A DNA stretch of 64,000 nucleotides from Phycisphaerales bacterium (GTDB lineage: Bacteria > Planctomycetota > Phycisphaerae > Phycisphaerales > UBA1924), in assembly GCA_947459215.1 (NCBI GenBank), contig CANHCQ010000017.1:1-64000 (forward strand), read 5' to 3'. The translations under genes were made by a program, and so were the position numbers. This document shows positions 48,325 through 56,746 of this stretch, in pieces. The notes beneath the pieces were generated by a model, which searched no databases, was not told the origin of the DNA, and was given only the letters and a program-made list of their open reading frames with translations. The first letter of the stretch is position 1. Each line of letters starts with the position of its first letter.

Positions 48325-49215
48325 ATGCACACCGCAATTCTGTCGGGACGGCGTTCCAGTTGGCACCTTCGTCGGATGATCGTGGCGATCGGGGCCGCCG
48401 CCTGCACGCTCGCGGCAACTCCCGCCCTCGCCCAGGAAGCCATCAACACCGAGTCCGCCACCCAGCCCGGCGTCGGCACGCTGTACCTCAAGCCCCAGTT
48501 CCGGCTCTGGCGCTACGGCGTCTCACGCGATCCCGCCTCCTCGGTCCAGGGCGTCACCCGCGCCGAAGCCGGCGTCACGCTCCAGTACGGCGTCGCCAAG
48601 GACTGGTCCCTCTCGCTCAAGGTGCCCGCCGTGGTTCAGGAGCAGACCTTCCCCGCGTCCCGCAACCTCGCCGCGTCGATCGGCCAGATCGAGGCGCTCT
48701 TCAAGTTCCGCGTCTACCGCAGCGACACCTCCGCGCTCGACACCGTTCGCGCCGTGGTCTACGGCGGAGCGATGCTCCCCAGCGGCGACGACACTGTGGC
48801 GCCCCAGTCCGTCGATCCCTTCATCGGCGCCAGCGTCATGCTTATCCGCGGCCGCTGGGGTCTCACCCAGTCGCTCCGCTACACCGTCACCACCGGCGCG
48901 GATTCATGGAAATGGATCGCCCCGGGCGCCCCCAGTGCGGCCGACTACCTCCGCTACGACACCTCGCTCATGTACCGCGTCTTCCCCGCCGAGTTCACAG
49001 CCGAGAACTCCTCCAGCGCGTGGTACGCCTCGCTCGAACTCAACGGCCAGTACGAAACCAGCGGCGACAATGAGATCCTGCTCGCTCCCGGTCTTCTCTA
49101 CGAAGCCCAACGCTTCGCCGCCGAGTTCAGCGTCGGCTTCCCGATCGTCAAAGACGTCCGCGATCGTCCCGCCACGCAGCTTCAGGTGAGCGTCGGATTG
49201 CGGTTCGTGTTCTGA
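48325..49215 (+). CDS. Outer-membrane beta-barrel-like protein
   Basis: A 296-residue exported protein (signal: RRMIVAIGAAACTLAATPALA, cut before QEAINT). The mature part consists of regularly alternating strands with aromatic ends (LYLKPQFRLWRYGVS, VTLQYGVAKDWSLSLKVPAV, ASVMLIRGRWGLTQSLRYTVT) and ends with LQVSVGLRFVF; a C-terminal Phe is the usual outer-membrane barrel signal. It resembles MetA-pathway phenol-degradation-like barrels, but weakly. A GAGGAG ribosome site sits upstream, and the gene follows the HMA lipoprotein by ten bases, so they form one transcript. Its stop is two bases from that of the polyketide synthase on the other strand. Confidence 0.8.
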   Translation: MHTAILSGRRSSWHLRRMIVAIGAAACTLAATPALAQEAINTESATQPGVGTLYLKPQFRLWRYGVSRDPASSVQGVTRAEAGVTLQYGVAKDWSLSLKVPAVVQEQTFPASRNLAASIGQIEALFKFRVYRSDTSALDTVRAVVYGGAMLPSGDDTVAPQSVDPFIGASVMLIRGRWGLTQSLRYTVTTGADSWKWIAPGAPSAADYLRYDTSLMYRVFPAEFTAENSSSAWYASLELNGQYETSGDNEILLAPGLLYEAQRFAAEFSVGFPIVKDVRDRPATQLQVSVGLRFVF

Positions 49216-49217
49216 CG

Positions 49218-50306
49218 CTACCGCAGCAGCATCGCCTCGGCGGTGATACCCGGGCCGAAACTCAGCAGCACGGCAGGCTCATCGAGCCTGCCGTTTTGTC
49301 TTAGGCGGTCGAGGATGAACAGCACCGTCGGGCTCGACATGTTGCCGTGCTCCGCCAGCACCGCGCGGGACCAAGCCAGGGCCTCGCGCGGTAGCGCCGC
49401 CGCCTCGGCCACCGCGGTCAGTATGCGCGGCCCGCCCGGGTGCACCGCCCAGTGGCGGACGTCATCGGTCGTCATCGCGTGCTCCCCCAGCCACCGGGCA
49501 AGCCACGCCCCGGCCTGATCACGCACTGTGGTGGGCAGTTCATGAGCCAGCGTCATCTCGAAGCCGTGATCGCCGATCGACCACGACATCTGGTCCGCCG
49601 AGGCCGGAAAGAGATTCGATGCGGAAGGTCCCAGCGTGCAGACACCCGCCTCCGACGCCGCGACAACACACGAGGCCGAGCCGTCAGCAAAGAGCGCGTT
49701 CGCCACGATCTGATCCGGACGCGCCTGGTACTTGAAGTGGATCGAGCAAATCTCCGTGCAACAGACCAGCACGCGGGCCTTGGGGTCGGCCGCGGCGATC
49801 GACTGCGCCGCTCGCAGCGCATTGAGCGCCGCGTGGCAACCCATGAACCCGACGTTGATCCGATGCACCGACGCCGACAGCCCGAGGGCACCAGCGAGAT
49901 CGATGTCCCAGCCCGGAGCGCCAAAGCCCGTGCAGGTCGCGGTGACCAAGTGCGTGATGGCAGATGCGGCCACGCCCGCATCCGCGAGGGCAGCCGCGGC
50001 GGATCGGCGCGCCAGCGGCGGGGCCCGGCGCGCGTACGCGTGCAGGCGCTCCGCGGTGGTGGGGCCGTGCGGGTCATCGGCGGTCGCGGGGAAAAAGAGC
50101 GCGAGCGGATCAGCCTCATCGTCGCCAGCGGCAACGCCGCGGGATTCGACGCCACACTTGCGGTAAATCGCCTCGACACGCCGGCGATCGTCGTCCGTGC
50201 GCGGCGGGGCGATCGAGAGCGCGAGTGCCAACGCATCCTCCTGCGAGCGGCGGAGCGTCGGCGCCGCGCACCCAAGGCCCAGGATGCCGACCCGGGACGT
50301 GCTCAT
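49218..50306 (-). CDS. Type III polyketide synthase (chalcone synthase-like)
   Basis: A 362-residue homodimeric condensing enzyme. The Cys-His-Asn triad is complete: Cys157 in VGFMGCHAALN, His289 in WAVHPGGPRIL and Asn322 in EHGNMSSPT. The enzyme extends an acyl starter with malonyl-CoA and cyclises it to a resorcinol or pyrone. Its ATG overlaps the stop of the FAD enzyme by four bases, so the two are translationally coupled. It is the last gene of a minus-strand operon (methyltransferase, oxidoreductase, PKS). Confidence 0.95.
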   Translation of the reverse strand: MSTSRVGILGLGCAAPTLRRSQEDALALALSIAPPRTDDDRRRVEAIYRKCGVESRGVAAGDDEADPLALFFPATADDPHGPTTAERLHAYARRAPPLARRSAAAALADAGVAASAITHLVTATCTGFGAPGWDIDLAGALGLSASVHRINVGFMGCHAALNALRAAQSIAAADPKARVLVCCTEICSIHFKYQARPDQIVANALFADGSASCVVAASEAGVCTLGPSASNLFPASADQMSWSIGDHGFEMTLAHELPTTVRDQAGAWLARWLGEHAMTTDDVRHWAVHPGGPRILTAVAEAAALPREALAWSRAVLAEHGNMSSPTVLFILDRLRQNGRLDEPAVLLSFGPGITAEAMLLR

Positions 50307-51511
50307 GTCGGCGCTCCGCGCGAAAGCAGCGAGGTGTCAGGGCCGCGCCCCCACGGGCCCGCGAACGCGCGCTGCACCATCGGCGCGATCGACGGCCAGA
50401 ACGCCAGCGTGCGGCACGCCAACGCCACCAGCCGCGGCGAGCGAAGCGCAATCGAGACAATGCGGCAGCCGCGCTGCCGACGGGCAAGCATCGCGCCGGA
50501 CTGACGCGCCCACGCGCCGGCCGCCCCGCCACAGGCCACGAGTTCCGCCGCAGCGATGCCCGACGTGAGCGCCCACGACATCCCCTCGCCCGTGAACGGC
50601 TCCACGTAACTCGCGGCGTCTCCCGCGACCAAGACCGCACCGTCCTCGGCGCGACGGCGCCGTGTCAGCAGGCCCGTGCCCCGGAAGACCGTGCCGACCT
50701 CAATGGACTCCACGTCGGCGTCGGCTTCCCGCAGCAGCGCGTTGACCGCGTCCGCAGGGCTCTCGGCCACGCGCAGGGCATCGGGATCAATCGCCGCGGC
50801 CAGATCGATCGTGCCGTCGCCGAGTCGCACCATGCCGACGTAGCCGCTCCGGGCGCAGTGCATGGAGATCACACCATCACGGAGCGTCCGACGCGCAAGA
50901 CCATCTTCAAGCCGTGCACCAAGGCCGATGCGCGATCGCGGCGTGATCTCCGGAGCCCATCTCCCGTCCTTGGGAAGGAACGAACCACTGAGTCCATCCG
51001 CCACCACCACACGCGCGGCCCGGACCCGCGCCTCTTCGCCCCCGCGCCGGAGCAGCGCGACCGCATGGGACCGGTCGTTCTCGGCGAGTGTCGCCACCGT
51101 TGATTCGAGCACGACGGCGCCGCAATGTGCCGCTCGATGCAGCAACATCGTGTCGAGCGATTCGCGCGAAATGGCAACCCCGCCGCGGAGCGGCAGGTGC
51201 GACGTCTGCCCGCGGGCCGTCAGCGAGAGCGTGCGGAGTGCAACGCTCAGGTTCCGCACGTCAGAACCGAGCCCGAGCGAATCCACCGCGGCGAGCCCCA
51301 AGGGCGAGAGACACCCGCCGCAGACCTTGGCCCGCGGAAACGCAGCGCGATCGACAAGCAAGGTACGAAGCCCCAGCGTCGCCGCGCGACACGCCGCCGC
51401 CGAACCCGCGGGTCCCGCACCGACAACCAGCAGATCCCAACGCTGCTCGCCCACCGACGTCAGCGGCGCAGGTGGTGGCCCCTCGCTCTCGACGGACGGT
51501 GCGGCACTCAT
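50303..51511 (-). CDS. FAD-dependent oxidoreductase (geranylgeranyl reductase/halogenase-like)
   Basis: A 402-residue flavoprotein. The dinucleotide motif is DLLVVGAGPAGSAAACRAATLG, the family-specific KVCGGCLSPLG follows, and the GDAASYVEPFTGEGMSWALTSG block is the second FAD motif. These mark the geranylgeranyl reductase/flavin monooxygenase superfamily. It probably oxidises or reduces the polyketide product, as in other type III PKS operons. Both ends overlap neighbours by four bases. The ATG at 51511 was chosen over a long open frame running into the methyltransferase. Confidence 0.9.
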   Translation of the reverse strand: MSAAPSVESEGPPPAPLTSVGEQRWDLLVVGAGPAGSAAACRAATLGLRTLLVDRAAFPRAKVCGGCLSPLGLAAVDSLGLGSDVRNLSVALRTLSLTARGQTSHLPLRGGVAISRESLDTMLLHRAAHCGAVVLESTVATLAENDRSHAVALLRRGGEEARVRAARVVVADGLSGSFLPKDGRWAPEITPRSRIGLGARLEDGLARRTLRDGVISMHCARSGYVGMVRLGDGTIDLAAAIDPDALRVAESPADAVNALLREADADVESIEVGTVFRGTGLLTRRRRAEDGAVLVAGDAASYVEPFTGEGMSWALTSGIAAAELVACGGAAGAWARQSGAMLARRQRGCRIVSIALRSPRLVALACRTLAFWPSIAPMVQRAFAGPWGRGPDTSLLSRGAPT

Positions 51512-52230
51512 GCGGGCCTCCGCCAAACCAGCATGGTGCGGCCGAAGCCTCCGCGCCGGAGCGATGCGTGGGGCATGCCCGCCTGTTCCGCGAGCGCGAG
51601 CAGTTCCGGCTCGGTGAACGCCGCCCGCACCGAGAGCACAGCGTCCGTGTGCACCACCGGGCTGCGCGTCACCAGCCGCGAGGCAAGCGTGACGATCGCA
51701 AGGTTCAGTCGCGATCGCACCAGGTCGTTCACGACTAAAAGGCCCTTCGCCGCCGCCGCCATGCGGCGCAGCACGAGCACCGCGTGCTCTTCGGTGAGGT
51801 GATGGTGAAAGAGGCTCGCGGTCACGATGTCGTATTCGCCGGGGATCGGTGATTGGATCGCATCTTGGACGAAGAACGTGCAGCGACACGACTGGGATGC
51901 CGCTCGAAGCCGCGCCAGCTCGATCGAGGCGGGGTTGATGTCGCAGCCATGCAGATCAAGGACGATTCCCTGTTTCGCGGCTCGGGCAGCGGCATCGAGG
52001 ACAAAGTCGCCGCTGGCGCAGGCGAGGTCGAGCACCCGAATCGGACGCTGCACCGCACGGGCCTCCGCGCGCAGCACGCTCCACAAAAGAGGATGAGCGA
52101 ACGACAGGGTGTTGAGCCGCCGCAGACCATTCAATGCGGGTTGCAGCAGGGCCGGATCAAGGTCCGGGTCGTCCATCCGTTCCGGGGTGAGCTGGCGCTT
52201 TTGCACGGGACGACTCGGGTTGATGAACAC
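51508..52230 (-). CDS. Class I SAM-dependent methyltransferase
   Basis: A 240-residue methyltransferase. Motif I is RVLDLACASGDFVLDAA, followed by an acidic loop LHGCDINPASIELAR and FVQDAIQSPIPGEYDIVTASLFHHHL. The N-terminus LTPERMDDPDLDPALLQPALNGLRRLN is typical of the group found beside type III PKS genes. It likely methylates the polyketide or a biosynthetic intermediate. It is the first gene of the three-gene operon. The ATG at 52230 is used; a second in-frame ATG 18 codons later is possible. Confidence 0.9.
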   Translation of the reverse strand: MFINPSRPVQKRQLTPERMDDPDLDPALLQPALNGLRRLNTLSFAHPLLWSVLRAEARAVQRPIRVLDLACASGDFVLDAAARAAKQGIVLDLHGCDINPASIELARLRAASQSCRCTFFVQDAIQSPIPGEYDIVTASLFHHHLTEEHAVLVLRRMAAAAKGLLVVNDLVRSRLNLAIVTLASRLVTRSPVVHTDAVLSVRAAFTEPELLALAEQAGMPHASLRRGGFGRTMLVWRRPA

Positions 52231-52357
52231 GGCGCGTTCGAGTCGGCTCGGTCGCGGCGAAGCGATGCGGCGACTCGTGCATGATTCTAGTGGAGCGTCT
52301 GTCGCGCCCCCGCCTCCACCGTCCCGCTCCCGCCGCTGGTGCGATGTCGCGACGCGA

Positions 52358-53533
52358 TCACACCGCCGCCCGCGGCGTCAGCCGCACAGCCGTCTCCTGC
52401 AGCACCAGAATCGCCACCGCAAGCACCAGCAGAAACACCGGCAGCGATTCGTGCCCATACGAACGCATCAACATCGCCGCCAGCCCGGGCAGCACCGCGA
52501 CGCCCAGGCTCGCCGCGGCCATCTGCATGCCCACGGCGTTGGCTCCGTGCTCGCGCCCCAGCCGCTCCGGTGTCGCCGAGATCATCATCGGAAAGATCGG
52601 CGCCAGCGCAAACCCGAGAATCCAAAGCCCCGCGAACGAAACAAACTCCGACGGATGCCACCACAGCAGCACGATGCCGATCGGCGCGCCGAATGTGCCG
52701 ATCCGCAGAATCGCATCGCGCGACCAGTGGGCCGCGGAGTGTCCGAAGATCACCCGCCCGATCGTGAGCGCCGCCCAATAGCCGCCGACCACCGGACCGG
52801 CGATCTCCGGCCGCACGCCGCGACCTTCCACCAGCAGCGTGTACGCCAGCTGCCCGGCGCTCGATTCGACGCCGCAGTACGTCCAGAAGACCCCGACATG
52901 CGCCCACGCCAGCGGCCGTCGCAGCGTCGCCGCCAGCGGCGACCGCGCGATGTTCTCGTGCTCGCCGCCCGCGTGCACCGTCCACAACGTCAGCGTGTAC
53001 GCAAAGAGCAGCGCGAGCAGCCCCATCACGCCCGCGACAATCGCATACCCGACCCGCCACGACAGCTCCAGCATCAAGACGCCGGTCACAAGCAGCGGCC
53101 CGAGCGTCGCGCCGATGCCCCAGCACGCGTGCAGCCACGACACGATGCGGGCGCTGAACCGCTCCGAAGCAAACGTGTTCAGTCCCGCGTCGATGCCGCC
53201 GGCACCCAGCCCGCCGACAAACGCACCGATCGGCAGCCACCACCATGCCGGAGCGACCGCGAAGAGGAGCAGGCCGCTGCCCGCGAGGGCCGTGCTGCCG
53301 CATAGCAGCTTCCCGATCCCGATCCGCCGCATGATCGGCCCGGTCAGCGAGCTCACGACGAGGTACCCAGCAGTCCCGAAGATCAGCAGCACGCCGAGGC
53401 GGCTGACCGGGATGGAAAAGGTGGCCCGTATCGACGGCCAGGCGACGCCCAGCACGCCATCGGGCAGGCCCAGGCTGATGAAGGCGACAAAAGAGAGCGC
53501 GACCAGCGCGAGATAGCGGCGGCGAGGGGTCAA
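52358..53533 (-). CDS. Major facilitator superfamily transporter
   Basis: A 391-residue membrane protein with twelve predicted helices. The loop between helices 2 and 3, GPIMRRIGIGKLL, is the MFS motif A position; helix 1 carries LGLPDGVLGVAWPSIR, typical of a set of sugar/drug transporters. It lies upstream of the polyketide operon on the same strand, 127 bases away, so it may export the product. The start appears to be a TTG at 53533, and no better ATG or GTG lies near the N-terminus. Confidence 0.88.
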   Translation of the reverse strand: MTPRRRYLALVALSFVAFISLGLPDGVLGVAWPSIRATFSIPVSRLGVLLIFGTAGYLVVSSLTGPIMRRIGIGKLLCGSTALAGSGLLLFAVAPAWWWLPIGAFVGGLGAGGIDAGLNTFASERFSARIVSWLHACWGIGATLGPLLVTGVLMLELSWRVGYAIVAGVMGLLALLFAYTLTLWTVHAGGEHENIARSPLAATLRRPLAWAHVGVFWTYCGVESSAGQLAYTLLVEGRGVRPEIAGPVVGGYWAALTIGRVIFGHSAAHWSRDAILRIGTFGAPIGIVLLWWHPSEFVSFAGLWILGFALAPIFPMMISATPERLGREHGANAVGMQMAAASLGVAVLPGLAAMLMRSYGHESLPVFLLVLAVAILVLQETAVRLTPRAAV

Positions 53534-53617
53534 GAAAATGCTGCTCCGGACGGACTGGGGGCATCGATCATGGTCCCACGACCGCGACGAATCCAGAAGA
53601 ACGGATTCTGTTTGGTA

Positions 53618-53633
53618 TCAAGCCAGCTTGATG
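53618..53633. promoter_or_regulatory. Inverted repeat upstream of the MFS gene
   Basis: Seven-base arms ATCAAGC/GCTTGAT around CA, 85 bases upstream of the transporter start and between it and the tRNA-Thr transcript. It could be an operator. Confidence 0.3.
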
Positions 53634-53769
53634 GAGTCGCCGCCGTCCGGGCCACGGGCTATCATTGTCCCCTCGGTTCCGGCCTTTGGGTCGGAGTCGG
53701 GGCGCGACGGAAGCGACATCGGTGGCTCGCAAGGGCTGGCGATGTCGGTGCCGACGCGTCGATTCGTGT

Positions 53770-53841
<72 letters not shown>

Positions 53842-54174
53842 TTGAGGGAAGGGATCAGGTCTGAGTTTTTGGGACTGAGTTCCGGAGCGGCTGGCTCAAC
53901 GAAGTCCTAAGTCCTCATCCCTCAACCCTCTCGTCTGTCCCCGGCCTCAACGGGCCTGCAACGGATTCGTACCGATCGCGTCATTGGGAGATCGTCGTTC
54001 GCGAGAACGCCGGTCGACGCGGGACGGTTTGATCGTCGGTGTGTTGTGCGCCGTCTGACGCTCGCCTCGGCTCAGGGCCTTGGCTGGAGAGTGTTCGACA
54101 ACGGCGGCGTGAGCACAGCGGCGGATGTCCACGGAACACGCGTCACGCGTGCCGCCGTGGGTGGAGATCTGGTC
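53842..54174 (+). other. tuf leader region with a heptamer array
   Basis: No gene seen. Four heptamers, AAGTCCT twice, CATCCCT and CAACCCT (53902-53929), face a looser inverted copy starting TTGAGGGA at 53842, directly after tRNA-Thr. The rest is GC-rich leader ending in the GGAGA ribosome site of tuf. Confidence 0.6.
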
Positions 54175-55377
54175 ATGGCAAAGGGCGTCTTTACTCGTAC
54201 GAAACCACACGTCAACGTCGGCACCATCGGTCACATCGACCACGGCAAGTCGACCCTCACCGCGGCCCTCTCGGCCCGCTCCGCCGCCCGCTTCGGTGGC
54301 GAGATCAAGTCGTACGCCGATATCACCAAGGGTGGTACCGTCCGCGACTCCAACAAGACCGTGACGATCGCCTCGTCGCACACCGAGTACGAGACGACCA
54401 AGCGTCACTACGCCCACGTCGACTGCCCGGGCCACGCCGACTTCGTCAAGAACATGATCACCGGCGCCGCTCAGATGGACGGCGCCATCCTCGTCGTCTC
54501 CGCCGCCGACGGGCCCATGCCCCAGACCCGCGAGCACGTCCTGCTCGCCCGTCAGGTCGGCGTGCCCCACATCGTCGTCTTCCTCAACAAGGTCGACCTC
54601 GTTGACGACCCCGAGCTCCTCGACCTCGTCGAGCTCGAAGTCCGCGAGCTCCTCAAGAAGTACGGCTTCCCGGGCGACACCACCCCCGTCATCCGCGGCC
54701 AGTCCAAGCTCGCCGTCGAGAACCCCAAGGACGACAAGGCCTGCAAGCCCATCGATGACCTCTTCGATGCCATCGACAGCTTCATCCCGGACCCGACCCG
54801 CGAAGTCGACAAGCCCTTCCTCATGAGCGTCGAAGACGTCTTCTCGATCAAGGGCCGCGGCACCGTCGCCACCGGTCGTATCGAGCGCGGCATGATCAAG
54901 GTCGGCGAGACCGTCGAGATCGTCGGCCTCCGCTCCGACACCAAGAGCTGCGTCGTTACCGGCGTCGAGATGTTCAACAAGACCCTCGACAGCGGCCAGG
55001 CCGGCGACAACGTCGGCGCCCTGCTCCGCGGCGTTGAAAAGGCCGACATCGAGCGTGGCCAGGTGCTCTGCAAGCCCGGCTCGATCAAGCCCCACACCAA
55101 GTTCAAGGGCCAGGTCTACGTCCTCACCAAGGAAGAGGGCGGCCGCCACACCCCGTTCTTCTCCGGTTACCGCCCGCAGTTCTATTTCCGCACCACCGAC
55201 GTGACCGGCACGGTCAAGCTCGCCGGTGGCGCCGAGATGTGCATGCCCGGCGACAACGTCGAGGTCGAGGTCGACCTCATGGGCAAGCCGGTCGCCATGG
55301 AGAAGGGCGTCCGCTTCGCCGTCCGTGAAGGTGGCAAGACCATCGGCTCGGGCGCGGTCACCGAGATCATCGAGTAA
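54175..55377 (+). CDS. tuf: Elongation factor Tu
   Basis: The 400-residue GTPase that brings aminoacyl-tRNA to the ribosome. [13 protein letters not shown] is the P-loop, DCPGHADF is switch II and [10 protein letters not shown] is the G4 motif. Domains 2 and 3 are ordinary ([48 protein letters not shown]). The unusual part is switch I: residues 48-68 read [20 protein letters not shown], where nearly all EF-Tu have the RGITI motif. The conserved Thr is kept (Thr64 in TVTI), the Arg-Gly is not. I recall a similar sequence from other planctomycetes. A GGAGA ribosome site precedes the ATG at 54175. Confidence 0.98.
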   Translation: MAKGVFTRTKPHVNVGTIGHIDHGKSTLTAALSARSAARFGGEIKSYADITKGGTVRDSNKTVTIASSHTEYETTKRHYAHVDCPGHADFVKNMITGAAQMDGAILVVSAADGPMPQTREHVLLARQVGVPHIVVFLNKVDLVDDPELLDLVELEVRELLKKYGFPGDTTPVIRGQSKLAVENPKDDKACKPIDDLFDAIDSFIPDPTREVDKPFLMSVEDVFSIKGRGTVATGRIERGMIKVGETVEIVGLRSDTKSCVVTGVEMFNKTLDSGQAGDNVGALLRGVEKADIERGQVLCKPGSIKPHTKFKGQVYVLTKEEGGRHTPFFSGYRPQFYFRTTDVTGTVKLAGGAEMCMPGDNVEVEVDLMGKPVAMEKGVRFAVREGGKTIGSGAVTEIIE

Positions 55378-55381
55378 GAAA

Positions 55382-55409
55382 GGCACTTGGCACTAGGCAA
55401 GAGGCACTA
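55382..55409. repeat. Heptamer array after tuf
   Basis: Four GGCACTA-type heptamers five bases after the tuf stop. A second array of four heptamers (ATCGGGC type, different unit) sits at 55684-55711 just after rpmG. Confidence 0.75.
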
Positions 55410-55494
55410 GTGACAGGATGCAACCTAGCATTTCCCCTGTGCCGCGGGAGCAACACCCGCGGCACGGCTTGTCTGAAAGAAAGGCGAAGAAGTC

Positions 55495-55677
55495 ATGGCG
55501 AAGAAGAAGTCGATGGGTCGCGAGTTCCTGTGGCTCCAGTGCACGGAGACCGGCGATCTCAACTACCGCAGCAGCGTCAACACCAAGGGCGGCATGCCCG
55601 AGGGCCTCAAAGAGGGCCTCAAGAAGTACTCGCCCCGTCTGCGCAAGCACACGATCCACAAGGTGAAGCGCAAGTAA
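55495..55677 (+). CDS. rpmG: 50S ribosomal protein L33
   Basis: A 60-residue ribosomal protein with the L33 signature WLQCTETGDLNYRSSVN and RKHTIHKVKRK. Only one Cys is present, so it is the zinc-free (C-minus) type. An AAAGG ribosome site precedes the ATG. The order tuf, rpmG, tRNA-Trp, secE is a variant of the usual translation/secretion cluster. Confidence 0.95.
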   Translation: MAKKKSMGREFLWLQCTETGDLNYRSSVNTKGGMPEGLKEGLKKYSPRLRKHTIHKVKRK

Positions 55678-55683
55678 GGCAGA

Positions 55684-55711
55684 GACATCGGGCATCGGCC
55701 ATTGGGCATCG
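55684..55711. repeat. Heptamer array after rpmG
   Basis: Four units GGCATCG, GCCATTG and variants in tandem (55684-55711), six bases after the L33 stop. Confidence 0.7.
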
Positions 55712-55867
55712 GTCCGAACCCTTCGGGCTCGGCGGGCGTCCAAGGCGGGTGCGCGGTACGGTTCGGCTGTTGCTTTTCGCTGTTCGTGTTTCGCTTTCCC
55801 CGGGAACTCCGTGGCGACCAATTCTGACAATTTCTCCGGCGCTCGCAACGGCGACGTGCCGGGCAGT

Positions 55868-55940
55868 ACGGCGGTAGCTCAACTGGTAGAGCAGCGGATT
55901 CCAAATCCGCAGGTTGCGGGTTCAAGTCCCTCCCGCCGTG
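55868..55940 (+). tRNA. tRNA-Trp (anticodon CCA)
   Basis: 73 nt. The acceptor stem is ACGGCGG/CCGCCGT with discriminator G; the anticodon stem GCGGA/TCCGC encloses TTCCAAA, giving CCA. The T stem GCGGG/CCCTC has one C-T mismatch. The 3' CCA is not encoded. It lies between rpmG and secE, as in many bacteria, and the secE open frame runs through it. Confidence 0.96.
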
Positions 55941-55999
55941 ATTCTGAAGATGGCTCCTCGCCCATCTACAAGCCCGGCCAGGGCTTCTGGGTGCGCCTC

Positions 56000-56662
56000 A
56001 TGACCGCCACCCTCGCCGCGCTTCTCATCGTCGCCGGCGCTGGTTGGATCTGGACCCAGCTCGGCGTCGTCAAGATCCCCACCCCCAAGTGGTCGATGTC
56101 CGTGCGCGACACGAGCGTGAACGGAGCCTTCCCCGGCGGCACCGGCAAGGCCGTCGAACTGCTCGCCAAGGGCATCCGCGAGGGCGAATTCACCAAGATC
56201 GGCGACGCCGCCATCATCGAGTGGAAGACCTCCACCAGCGGCCATGACGCGATCGTCGATTCCGTCGTCATGTCAGACAAGCACGTTGCGTCCGAGACGG
56301 CCGCCATCCGCGTCGCGGGCGGTGCCTCCCCGGTCGTCGGCGTCCTCGAAGGCCGCGCAGTCGGCATCCCGATTTTCCAGCCCGTCTATCTGCAGGCCGC
56401 CGGCGCCGGCCTCGTCCTCGTGCTCGGCGCGATCTACGTCTTCTGGCAGGTCGGGCTCAAGCCGCGGACCGTCGACTTCCTGATCGCAACCGACGCGGAA
56501 ATGAAGAAGGTCAACTGGTCGACCCGTCGCGAGGTCACCGGTATCACCCAGGTCGTCATCGTCGCGTTCTTCATGATCGCCGGCATCCTGTTCGTGATCG
56601 ACGTCGTCTTCAACACCGTCTTCTCCTGGATCCACGTGATCCGCACGTCGGTCGGCAGCTAA
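56000..56662 (+). CDS. secE: Preprotein translocase subunit SecE, extended
   Basis: The essential small translocase subunit, 220 residues from the ATG at 56000, much longer than typical. The C-terminal SecE core is clear: FLIATDAEMKKVNWSTRREVTGITQVVIVAFFMIAGILFVIDVVF, with the amphipathic helix before the last membrane segment. A first helix (LAALLIVAGAGWIWTQLGV), an exported domain of about 95 residues and a second helix (AAGAGLVLVLGAIYVFWQVG) precede it. The conserved-looking YKPGQGFWVRL lies just upstream of the chosen ATG, with no ATG, GTG or TTG between it and the tRNA. Alternatives are GTG 55811, which would read through the tRNA, GTG 55991, or an ATG at 55950 if one base is missing from the sequence. 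Confidence 0.85.
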   Translation: MTATLAALLIVAGAGWIWTQLGVVKIPTPKWSMSVRDTSVNGAFPGGTGKAVELLAKGIREGEFTKIGDAAIIEWKTSTSGHDAIVDSVVMSDKHVASETAAIRVAGGASPVVGVLEGRAVGIPIFQPVYLQAAGAGLVLVLGAIYVFWQVGLKPRTVDFLIATDAEMKKVNWSTRREVTGITQVVIVAFFMIAGILFVIDVVFNTVFSWIHVIRTSVGS

Positions 56663-56694
56663 CGCGCTCGCGACGTCTGTGCATCGCCTTCACG

Positions 56695-56720
56695 CCCCGA
56701 GGCCAAAGCCTCGGGGTTTT
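56695..56720 (+). terminator. Rho-independent terminator after secE
   Basis: Stem CCCCGAGGC/GCCTCGGGG (56695-56703, 56708-56716), loop CAAA, then TTTTCATTT. It ends the tuf-secE run directly after secE, so no nusG follows. Confidence 0.93.
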
Positions 56721-56746
56721 CATTTCGGAAGGCTCGAACTCCAGCC

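Noticed and set aside
53618-53665. A standard sigma-70 promoter for tRNA-Thr from TTGATG and TATCAT
   Set aside because: The two hexamers are 26 bases apart, too far for a normal -35/-10 pair; only the -10 is plausible.
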